A DNA stretch of 64,000 bases. Source: Neosynechococcus sphagnicola sy1. Lineage in GTDB: Bacteria; Cyanobacteriota; Cyanobacteriia; Neosynechococcales; Neosynechococcaceae. The notes under the pieces were generated by a model. That model worked only from the letters and a program-made list of their open reading frames with translations, was not told the DNA's origin and ran no database searches. The stretch's first letter is position 1; each line of letters opens with the position of its first letter. This document shows positions 53,591 through 62,735 of the stretch, in pieces. The position numbers and the translations under genes are program-made. The stretch lies in the NCBI RefSeq assembly GCF_000775285.1, contig NZ_JJML01000017.1, positions 106,131 to 170,130 of the forward strand. Direction: 5' to 3'.

Positions 53591-54919
53591 ATGACTACTA
53601 CTCCACTTGTCACCCTGCAAAAACCCAAGGGGATTTCCCTGGATGAAATCGAAGCTGAACTCAGTGCAATCTGGCATAGCCAGAATGGGGACAAGGCTTC
53701 CCTCGCACCGACGCGAGCCTCAACCTTTAGTATGGTTGTCTACGAACCGGAAGAGTTTCAGCAATTGCTTGCTGTGTTGGGCTTTTATGATGGCCCCATT
53801 GATGGAATTCACGGTCCCCTGACGAAAGCAGCTGTGGAAGAGGCTCAAAAGTCCTACAGCCTGCGGATTACAGGACGAATTGATCCTGCAACTCTGGCGC
53901 GGCTAAGAGAGGAAGTGGCAAAGCAACCCGCAGAGCGGACGAAAATTTCTAATCCTAACTTGCGAGGATTCAGTATTAGTGATGCGATCGCCATCCAGAA
54001 TCCCTGCCGCATTATTACCCTCTGTCCAACCCTGGGAGAGGATCAAGGGGTCACTGCTCAGGTGTCTGCCTATTGTCCGGTGCAGCAAAGTGGCAGCAAC
54101 TTGATCTGTTGCGAGTATATTACTCTGCGAGGTACTAAGACCGCCCTGAACCAGGTTGGGGATTTGGTCGCATCGCTGCTGATCCCAGATCTGCCGAAGT
54201 TCGTTTGGTGGAAGGCAACGCCCAATATTGAGCAGGATCTGTTCAAGCGGCTGGTAGAAACCTGCCATTGCATTATTTTGGATTCCTCCTACTTCACGGC
54301 TCCAGAAGCAGAATTTATTAGGGTGCAGGGGTTGTTTGATTCCGGCACCTCGGTGGCGGATCTCAACTGGCATCGCCTCTCTGCATGGCAAGAGCTGACG
54401 GCGGCGGCCTTCGACCCCCCGGAACGGCGGTCTTCCCTAGGAGAAATTGATCAAGTCACCATTGACTATGAAAAGGGCAATGCCGCCCAAGCGCTGATGT
54501 TCTTGGGTTGGCTGGCGAGTCGCCTGGGTTGGGAGCCAACTTCTTTCGTACCAACGGGGGGAGAGTACGATCTGAAGCATATTACCTTGATGGGGAAGAA
54601 TCAGAAGACCATCCAAGCCGAGCTGGCAGCCATTCCAACCGCCGAATCTGGGGAGATTACGGGTGATTTAATTGGCTTGCGCCTAACCTCTTCCAACTTG
54701 GATGCTAACTGCTGCACTATCCTCTGTTCCGAAACCACTGGATGCATGCGGATGGAGTCCGGGGGCAGTGCCCAGACCTGTCGCACCGAACAGGTCACGG
54801 CGATCAATGACCAACGGGCGGAATTTCTGCTGAGTCAGCAGTTGCAACGGTGGGGTCGGGATGTCTTGTTTGAGGAAAGTTTAGCTGTGGCGGTTAAGAT
54901 TCTCAAACTCGGCCATTAG
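53591..54919 (+). CDS. opcA: OpcA, allosteric effector of glucose-6-phosphate dehydrogenase
   Basis: A ~442-residue OpcA from ATG 53591. N-terminal part: QKPKGISLDEIEAELSAIW followed by a peptidoglycan-binding-like helical domain (EEFQQLLAVLGFYDGPIDGIHGPLTKAAVEEAQKSYSLRITGRIDPATLARL, residues ~50-105). The OpcA core then contains NPCRIITLCPTLGED, LIPDLPKFVWWKATPNIEQDL and LGWLASRLGWEP. The C-terminal part has a cluster of cysteines (NCCTILCSETTGCMRM...TCRTEQ), plausible thioredoxin targets, as shown for other cyanobacterial OpcA. It assembles and activates Zwf. Its position after zwf supports the name strongly. Confidence 0.93.
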   Translation: MTTTPLVTLQKPKGISLDEIEAELSAIWHSQNGDKASLAPTRASTFSMVVYEPEEFQQLLAVLGFYDGPIDGIHGPLTKAAVEEAQKSYSLRITGRIDPATLARLREEVAKQPAERTKISNPNLRGFSISDAIAIQNPCRIITLCPTLGEDQGVTAQVSAYCPVQQSGSNLICCEYITLRGTKTALNQVGDLVASLLIPDLPKFVWWKATPNIEQDLFKRLVETCHCIILDSSYFTAPEAEFIRVQGLFDSGTSVADLNWHRLSAWQELTAAAFDPPERRSSLGEIDQVTIDYEKGNAAQALMFLGWLASRLGWEPTSFVPTGGEYDLKHITLMGKNQKTIQAELAAIPTAESGEITGDLIGLRLTSSNLDANCCTILCSETTGCMRMESGGSAQTCRTEQVTAINDQRAEFLLSQQLQRWGRDVLFEESLAVAVKILKLGH

Positions 54920-54946
54920 GGTGGAGCAGTCTAATGCCCTAACAGC

Positions 54947-56339
54947 ATGGCCCTGATGATTGCCGGAGAGCGGAGCGGTGTGGGTAAGACAACGGTAACG
55001 CTGTCGCTCCTCGCCGCTCTCCGGCATCAAGGGTTAGCAGTGCAGTCTTTCAAAGTGGGTCCGGATTATATTGATCCGATGTTTCACCACCAGGTAACCG
55101 GACGGAGCTGCCGAAATCTCGATCCGGTGTTAACGTCTGAACCCTACGTGCAGCAGTGGTTTTTCCACCCATCTCCAGGGATCTGACTACACCGTGGTGG
55201 AAGGGGTGATGGGTTTGTTTGATGGTGCCGCAGGGCAGGGAGATTGGGCCAGTACGGCCCATATAGCCCGGTTGTTGCATCTGCCCATTGTCTTGGTGAT
55301 TGACTGTGCCCACCTTTCGAACTCCGTAGCGGCGATCGCTCACGGTTATCGTTCCTTCGATCCCCGACTGCATTTGGCGGGGGTGATCTTGAATCGGGTA
55401 GGGAGCGATCGCCATTTACAATTTCTCCAAGAGGCACTGGCCCCCCTAGCCTTACCGATTCTGGGAGTCTTGCGCCGTCAGGCAGCAATCACGATCCCCG
55501 ATCGCCATCTGGGGTTGGTACCCACGGATGAATTGCCCGAATTTTCTCAGCTGATCGAGCGGCTGGCTAAGATGGGCACTGACTGTTTTGACTGGCAGCA
55601 ATTGCGACCGCTGCTGGCAACACCGCGCAGTTCGTCAACCTTCACCTCCCTGAGTTCCCCCCTGGAAACAAAAACTTCGGCAGTGCCTCCGATCAGAATT
55701 GCCATTGCCCGCGATCGCGCCTTTAACTTCTACTACGCCGACAACCTGGACTTACTCACCGCCCTGGGTGCGGAGTTGATTCCCTGGAGTCCCCTAACGG
55801 ACACCGATTTGCCCCCCAAGATTCAGGGCTTGTACTTGGGAGGCGGTTTTCCAGAACTCTTTGCTGCCACCTTATCAGCCAACCATCCGGCTCGCAGCGC
55901 TGTACAACGGGCGATCGCGGCGGGCATGCCCACCTATGCAGAGTGTGGGGGGTTGATGTATCTGTGCGCAGGGATTATTGATTTTCAGGAACAGGAATTT
56001 CCGATGGTGGGCTGCCTCCCCAGTAGAGCGGTGATGCAACAACGTCTAATCCTAGGTTATCGGCAGGCAACTGCTTTGCAAGACAGCCCCCTACTGACAG
56101 CCGGGACTTGTATCTGGGGTCATGAATTTCATCACTCTTCCCTGCATCCACAACCCACCGCTCCGCTCTACCATCTTCGAGGCCATGAGCGTAACAGCCC
56201 TACTTGGGAAGAAGGTTGGCGGTTGGAACATCTCCATGCCTCCTATGTGCATCTCCACTGGGGCGGTCAACCCGAACTACCCATGAGATTTGTCCAACAT
56301 TGTCGGCGTTATCGTCGTCCATCGGATCAGCAACCCTAG
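54947..56339 (+). CDS. cbiA: cobyrinic acid a,c-diamide synthase, frameshifted near a T5 run
   Basis: An ATP-dependent amidase of the CobB/CbiA family, with a P-loop at the N-terminus (IAGERSGVGKTTVTLSLLAAL) and a type-1 glutamine amidotransferase C-terminal domain (GLYLGGGFPELFAATL, AECGGLMYLCAGI, GHEFHHSSL, HASYVHLHWGG; Cys and His of the triad). The first frame ends at 55186 and the second resumes at 55194. Removing one T from the T5 run 55160-55164 gives VQQWFSTHLQGSDYTVVEGVMGLFDG, a smooth join (463 residues, normal). An alternative repair at the C3 run 55169-55171 or so cannot be excluded. Likely a sequencing error. Role: cobalamin synthesis. Confidence 0.9.
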
Positions 56340-56407
56340 AGGCCGACCGTCCAGTATCTCAGCAATGTGGTGCCAGGAGACTGAACGGCAAGGGTCAGGT
56401 ACAGCCC

Positions 56408-57409
56408 TTAGTCGTCCAAATTCAAGACGATTTTCCCTTTCGTCGCCCCTGTTTCTAGCAACCGATGGGCAGCCCCCACCTCTGCTAAGGGGAAAGTTTG
56501 CCCCACCTGGATCTTAAGATCTCCCTGATCGATCAGACGGGCACACTGCTCCAGAATTTTGGCTTGGGCTTGTTGTTCAGCGATCAGCCCCTGCAGCATC
56601 GGTGTCAGCATCATTTCCAAACTAATCCGCAGATTGTGGGAGCGAGCGACCTGCCAATGGGTCGTGGCAGCGGGTTCCAGAATCGTGACCACATCGCCAT
56701 AGAGCTTAACGGCGGGAAAGGTCTGCATCAAGGTTGTCCCTCCCACCGTATCAAAGGCTAAATCAACTCCATCTCCCTGAGTCCAGTCTAGAACCGCTGG
56801 CACTAGGTCGGTTTGCTTGTAAAGAATGGTGTGATCGGCTCCTAGCTGACGGACAAAGTCAGCTTTATCCAGAGACCCAACCGTGGTACATACTGCCGCA
56901 CCCTGCAATTTGGCAAGTTGGATCGCTACATGGCCAACTCCTCCAGCTCCCGCGTGAATGAGTACCCGCTGTCCCGCTTGGAGCCGCCCCCGATCGTAGA
57001 GGGCTTCCCAGGCTGTAATTAATACCAGGGGAGCTGCCGCCGCTGCTACAAAGGAAATAGAACTTGGCTTGGGAGCGACAAAGCGCTCATCGACCACAAT
57101 GTATTCCCCATAGTTCCCCGCCGCCGACCCCAACCCCCCCTGACAGAAATAAACGCCATCACCAGGACGATAGCGTTCGACAGCTGAACCCACGGTCTCG
57201 ACAATGCCTGCCCCATCGCACCCTAAGATGGCTGGCATTTGATCGGGATAGAAGGTGCCCCGCTGCCTAAGTTTGGTATCAATGGGGTTGATCCCTGCGG
57301 CTTTGATGCGAACACGCAACTGGCGATCGTGTTGCAAGATCGGCATCGGCCACTGCTGGACTTGTAAAACCTCTGGCCCCCCTGGGGCAGTCATGACGGC
57401 GGCTTTCAT
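56408..57409 (-). CDS. zinc-free MDR quinone oxidoreductase / alcohol dehydrogenase-like protein
   Basis: A ~333-residue MDR-superfamily NADPH oxidoreductase from the ATG at 57409 (MKAAVMTAPGGPEVLQVQQW). It contains GINPIDTKLRQRG, LGCDGAGIVETVGSAVERYRPGDGVYF, LIHAGAGGVGHVAIQLAKLQGAAV (nucleotide-binding) and ends KGKIVLNL. No zinc-binding Cys set is present, which fits the quinone oxidoreductase branch (crotonyl-CoA reductase-like or NADPH:quinone reductase-like). The upstream frame to 57505 has no RBS or homology. The substrate is unknown. Confidence 0.83.
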   Translation of the reverse strand: MKAAVMTAPGGPEVLQVQQWPMPILQHDRQLRVRIKAAGINPIDTKLRQRGTFYPDQMPAILGCDGAGIVETVGSAVERYRPGDGVYFCQGGLGSAAGNYGEYIVVDERFVAPKPSSISFVAAAAAPLVLITAWEALYDRGRLQAGQRVLIHAGAGGVGHVAIQLAKLQGAAVCTTVGSLDKADFVRQLGADHTILYKQTDLVPAVLDWTQGDGVDLAFDTVGGTTLMQTFPAVKLYGDVVTILEPAATTHWQVARSHNLRISLEMMLTPMLQGLIAEQQAQAKILEQCARLIDQGDLKIQVGQTFPLAEVGAAHRLLETGATKGKIVLNLDD

Positions 57410-57681
57410 AGACAGATCATCGTATAGTGAGCAGCGAGGAACTTCGATGCTTCTATTCTCCTTCCTAAGTTGTGCAGCAGCATAAAAGCCAATGCCGAGA
57501 ACCATCTAAGAGTTGTTTTTTACCTGTAAAACGCGATCGCCCAGGGACATAAATCGTCGGGGATTGTAGCTGAAGATTGTGTTTGAATCGTAGCGATCGC
57601 ACTTGTTACAGCAATTCCCTTGAATTCTGTATGGTGATCGTCCATGGCTAGAGGTTTCGGGAATCCAAACAAATCTTACCC

Positions 57682-60600
57682 TTAAATTTGACATCGATTT
57701 AAACTCAGAGACTGCATGTCTTCGGAGACGAAAATATCTGCCATTTCTAGAGCTTTCCGCATCAGAGATCGCCCAACTTCAAAGGAAAACTGCACCTGGG
57801 CAAAGGTCTGGGCTGCGGTAGACATCGCCTGCCACCTTACCTGATTGCTATATAGCTCCATCACTGCCTCTGCCCATCTCTGGGGTTCATCTACAATCAT
57901 TGCTTCGATGCCATGACGAATCCCTGTACCTTCCGCCGCAATCGGGGTCATGACCGTAGGAACCCCATAGGCAAGGGCATCAATGACCTTTCCCTTTATG
58001 CCTGCTCCGATTTGAAGCGGAGCTACAAACACCCGACAGGAATTGTAAGCTTCAGCAACATCCTGAACAAATCCTTTAATAATCACTGTGTCAGATTGAA
58101 GTGCTTCAATTTCGGCCGTAACCTTACTACCGTAAATTAAGAAACGGAGATCTGGCAAATGACGGTGCAGTAGTGGCATCACCTCCTGAACAAAGAACTT
58201 CACAGCAGAGATGTTAGGAGGGTGACCAAAACCACCCAGAAAGGCGATATCCTGACGCTTCTCAAACGAGGGCACCTGAGGGATAACATCAACCACCCAT
58301 GGGCATTTAGCAATACAACTCTGGCCCAAATTATGAGATTGGATCACGGCATGTTCCGTCTCATTATAAGAAAGGGTAACATCCACATCCCGCATAATAG
58401 CCAATTCTATTTCACGGGTTTGAATTGCTTTTTTCAGTAATGAATCATCACCCTGGGCGATCGCCATTCTGAGTTCACGGAGAAAATGTAAATCAGCATT
58501 ACAAAACAGAATTTTTGCCTGGGGTGCATACATCTTGACGGTTTTCAAATATTTTTCGGCAACATTATAGCGAGTGATATAGATAACATCAAATTCTCTC
58601 CCTCTCCGCTCTAAGACTTCATTAACAGAACTAAAGAAGGGAGCATGGAGATATTCGACTCCGATTTTTTGCAGGTTCTTTGTGTAATTCCCTAAATAGG
58701 CACAACTTTCCGCAATAAATGTCACCTTAAATCCCAAGGATTGTATCAGTCTCATTTCTTGGATCGCGGCATAGCTCCCTGCATCTTGATCGGGGCAGGG
58801 AACTTGGCTATCGATAAATAAAGCCCGTCGATCAATACCACGATCTTTCTGTAGATCCACATCTTTACCCACCTCGCCATTCCAACGATAGGCATTAAAC
58901 CAGCGACTCTTGAACTTGGGTTTGTTAATCTCTTGGTAGCGTTTAATTCCAGAGGCAGTGCTGGTGCCACTACTAAGACCCTCGAAGTGGATCACCTGGC
59001 TAAAGGGTGCATAGACAACTTTTAATCCCAAAGATCGCACCCGAAAAGCTAGATCGGTATCTTCGTAATAAGCAGGACAATAAGCTTCATCAAATCCTCC
59101 CAACTGTTGCCAGACTTCCTGCCGCACCATGATTGCTGCTCCAGATAGGTAGTCCACTTGGCGAGTGTAGTTGTACTTGGGATCTTGGGGATTACCTAAG
59201 CGGCCATAGTTCCAGGGGTCGCCAGTTCCCCAAACAATACCCCCTGCTTCTTGTAACCTGCCATCCGGATAAAGCAGCTTCGCACCAACAAGACCTACAT
59301 TCTCAAAGCTCTCAAATACAAATAGCATTTCATCCAGCCAACCGACAGTCACCTCAGTATCATTGTTGAGAAAAACAACAAACTCACCCTGGACATATTG
59401 AGATCCATGGTTACAGGCTCGAATAAAACCCTGGGCTGATTCATGGCGGACATAGGTCACATTTGGGATTAACTCTGGTAACTCTAAGGTTTCATCCGTA
59501 GAACCATCGTCGACAATAATGATTTCAAATGAGGCTTGGTTGTGAGCAAATAGTAACGCTGCCAGACAGTTGTAGGTGACCGCACATTTGTTATGGACTG
59601 GAATAATGATTGAAACCCGAGGATTAACGACTTTGGGCACCTTCATCGGTTCCAGTGTCTTGCGTTTCTCAAAGCCATGAAGAATCTGATGATGTAGTTG
59701 GGACAACTGCATCATTTGTTCAATTTGAGAGATCGGCAACCTGGAGTCTAAATTATCTTCATCGTTAACTGCCCCTGGAGCCAATTTATGGAGGCCAACT
59801 TGCTGACTAAGGGTAGCTAAGTGAGCCAGTAATGCCTGATAACGAAAATGAGCCGTCGGAGCTAAGAAAGCAGGCAGAGGATCACCAGCATATTTCTGGA
59901 GTGCATGCCAAGGCGTGATCATAAAGGGCACAATCACAGCCGTCTGCCCAATCAGGAATCCTGAGGGTGCAGCAATAACTGAGAAGAGGTGAGGTCTGCC
60001 ATCAAAAAAATCAGCCGTTAGGGGGAGCCGAAATCCAACATTACCTTTTGCAGACTGAGGTAAATTAGCGATCGCCACCGCAATTTCCTGATCTCCCTCC
60101 AAAAGTTTCACGGTCAGGGGTTCATGGGGAGACTTTTCGTCCATCCCCCAGCCACAGATTGCTGCACCATCTAAACCAATGACTTCGCCAACAATCTTGA
60201 CTGTGTATTGAAAGGTCAGCTGGGAACCGCCACAAACTCTACCCGTTGAAAGCTCACGAACTGATAACAGGTGTAGTTGTCCATCAAAAAGCAGCGGTGG
60301 CAGCGGAATTTTGAATGTATAACGTACCAAGTCATGAGCGATTAAACTTGAGTACCCAGGCAATCGCTCGGGGGATTCACACCACTCCACAGGAGTTTTA
60401 GACACTTCACCAAAAAACAGCCGTGTAAAAAACAAAAACTATCATCTTCACGTTTTTTGGTTGCATTTTTCCTGAGACTCAGTCGAGCAAATGCTGCACT
60501 TTTTGGAGCAATTAGTAAATTAATTGATTTGAAGTAAGCTGATAAATCAGCTCCTCCTAGGAGCTTAGTTTCAATGAATTGAGTATCTATTTTTAATGAG

Positions 60601-61181
60601 TTTTTATGGGCATCAAACCACTCAACTTGCAGAGATCCATTACATCGATGTAGGCCAAAATACCCTGAAAATTGATATTCGTAAAACTCGCGAATTCGCA
60701 AAAACTCACCTTCCTCCGGATCTTGGTAAATAAGATCAGCAAACCCTTGGCTACTGGAGGAATTCTGGTGAATAAAGGCTGTAGAACCATTTGTTAAATT
60801 CCATGTATCACTAAGACGGACACCTAGGTGATGGGATTCTTCACCACTAACAACTAAATTCCAGTTGTCTATGTCTTGATTAAAACTTGAGTTGTAAATT
60901 CGGTTAACTCCGCATCTTGCTTTCTGTGCCTGTTTGATTGTTGGCATTACGGCGATCAGTTTTTGCCCATCTAGTAATTCAACTGAGGGTGATATTTTAG
61001 GATCTTCTTTTAGTAGAAGATAGCCAACTGCATACTCTTCTTCAATACCTAAAAAATAACCAGATTCGGCTGCTTCTAGATGGTGTGTGTTGGTGGTCTG
61101 TTGTTGTTCGAGAAGTTGCACAGTTGGGTTCGGAAGGTTAGCAGCCACAGGATTAGTGATATCGCTAGATGAGTGAGACAT
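57682..61181 (-). CDS. very large two-module glycosyltransferase (GT2 + GT4), frameshifted near A5/A6 runs
   Basis: One gene of 1166 residues after correction. The first frame (61181-60342) encodes an N-terminal region (1-250) with a CBM-like beta-sandwich pattern (SSFNQDIDNWNLVVSGEESHHLGVRL...YEYQFSGYFGLHRC). The frame breaks at 60427-60438 where one T is missing on the coding strand; restoring it gives DDSFCFFTRLFFGEVSKTPVEW. The second frame has a GT2 domain (VSIIIPVHNKCAVTYNCLAAL, DDGSTD, FLNNDTEV, CPAYYEDTDLAFR) and then a GT4-like domain (IGAGIKGKVIDALAYGVPTVMTPIAAEGTG). It probably adds sugars in surface polysaccharide or glycoprotein synthesis. The product is unknown. The gene is moderately AT-rich. 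Confidence 0.83.
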
Positions 61182-61624
61182 AAGTTTAATATTCTAGGTG
61201 TTTTCTGGGTTTTCTCGCCACTCTATTTGGATTAGAACTCACTGAATGGAAATGCATTCAATACCCACAAGATTTATAGTATTTTGATGGCTAGCTGAAA
61301 AAATGAACAATTAGGATCTCCAGGGGAAGCATATTTCGTTTTTTGATTGGACATAAAATATTTTCCCATGTTTTAAACTATAATGACCCCGCAATTCTTG
61401 CTTCCATATATCCCTTGAATATGAAATATAAAAGGTGGGCGCTACTTAAAAGCTTAGAAGTCAATGGGTGGGATACTCCAAGGTGCGTTCTGTCCACCTA
61501 AGTTCCTACTGTATCTGACTGTCTGTAACTGACTGTGTTTAAGTGCCGTATCCTCTGCTTCTAGTCTCGATATAACTGCTCTCTGCTCCTTCGCCTCATT
61601 TGTCAACGTCTCCCAGTGCCAAAA
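61182..61624. other. 443-bp intergenic region, no gene recognised
   Basis: AT-rich in the left half (61240-61440), likely holding the promoter of the glycosyltransferase on the minus strand. The right half contains a C/T-rich stretch with repeated CTGACTGTCTGTAACTGACTG near 61520-61545 (a short imperfect direct repeat). No RNA gene was recognised. Confidence 0.5.
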
Positions 61625-62626
61625 TTATCCTAGGAATAATTTCAGTCTGCCCAGTATTGACCTTGGTTTTGCCTGAGCTTGGGTCAGTTTCTCAATCTGG
61701 GTCTGTTGTGCGGCTAGGGATTGCTCTAATTCTCCCTTGACTTGACGGAGTATTTCTAGTTGGGTGATGCTTTCGCTGAGTCTGGTCTCCAACTCGGCCT
61801 TGCCTTGACTCAGGGATGCAATTTGTGTCAGGCGATCTTGGGCTAATCGGGTCTGCTCATCCCTGGCCTGCCTGAGTTGTTCAACTTGGTTTTTCTGTTC
61901 GGTCAGCGATGCGGTGATCTGTGCTATTTCATGGCTCAGAGTCTCAACCTGCGTTAGGCGATCGCTGGCTACCTGTTCACTGGCGGCCAGTTGTTGCGCT
62001 AAATGATGGCGGTGTAGTTCTGACCAAGCTAAGCGATCGCGCTTGAAGGAAAAAATGGCTAGGGCTGGATGGGCTGTCTCTTGAGTGCTGGATAGTTCTA
62101 GGGCAAACTGCTGTAGGAGTTGCATAACAGCCTCTGACTCGTCTTGCTCCCCTGCACGACAGAGTATAACTTGCACCTGTTCAAATTGGCTGAGTATCCC
62201 CCCTGCTCCGCGCAAAATCGGTAATGCGGGTCGGCAGTCAATCACCAAATCAGCGTAGTGAACTTCGGTATCTTCCAGGAGGAAGGCTAGGGATTGGCCT
62301 TGAAGTTTTTGCTCTGACAGTAACCGTATATTTGGACAAAAAGCCTGAGATAAGTTCAGTGGTAACAGCCCATTCTCACGGGAGTTGTTATAGCAATAGA
62401 AGGTAGCATCACCCGATACTTCCGTCACTAGCTGGGTTGTAACGTGTACCTGTGGATCATCTTTAAATCGTTCTTTAAGTCTTTCTGAGAGAACGGAATC
62501 AGCCTCAAGCACCCACAGTGGTCGTTTTGAATTCCACAGACGTTCAATCTGCCGACCATCCCCAGCACCGACCCAGACAATGCCTTGACTATTAATGCCC
62601 TGACTATTTGAGTACTGTTCTGTCAT
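61625..62626 (-). CDS. coiled-coil protein with N-terminal domain resembling an FkbM/methyltransferase-like fold
   Basis: A 333-residue protein. Residues 1-200 (SQGIVWVGAGDGRQIERLWNSKRPLWVLEADSVLSERLKERFKDDPQVHVTTQLVTEVSGDATFYCYNN) look like a Rossmann-type SAM-dependent methyltransferase, with a VGAGDG-like glycine motif and an acidic residue (LEAD) at the end of strand 2. Residues 205-320 form a long coiled coil (QLAASEQVASDRLTQVETLSHEIAQI...LTEQKNQVEQLRQ). The C-terminus (PRSILGRLKLFLG) is an amphipathic/hydrophobic helix that may bind membrane. A TATAAT sits about 9 nt upstream of the ATG at 62626, so the transcript may be nearly leaderless. The architecture resembles polysaccharide-terminating enzymes (inference). 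Confidence 0.65.
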   Translation of the reverse strand: MTEQYSNSQGINSQGIVWVGAGDGRQIERLWNSKRPLWVLEADSVLSERLKERFKDDPQVHVTTQLVTEVSGDATFYCYNNSRENGLLPLNLSQAFCPNIRLLSEQKLQGQSLAFLLEDTEVHYADLVIDCRPALPILRGAGGILSQFEQVQVILCRAGEQDESEAVMQLLQQFALELSSTQETAHPALAIFSFKRDRLAWSELHRHHLAQQLAASEQVASDRLTQVETLSHEIAQITASLTEQKNQVEQLRQARDEQTRLAQDRLTQIASLSQGKAELETRLSESITQLEILRQVKGELEQSLAAQQTQIEKLTQAQAKPRSILGRLKLFLG

Positions 62627-62735
62627 GGCAACCTATTATAGTGCGCTCCGGGTCTAGTGTACGACGTACCTATGGTTGCCTACCCCAGCCTCTGTCAGAG
62701 TTATGATATTATCGCTCCAAGTCATCCTTGAAAAC

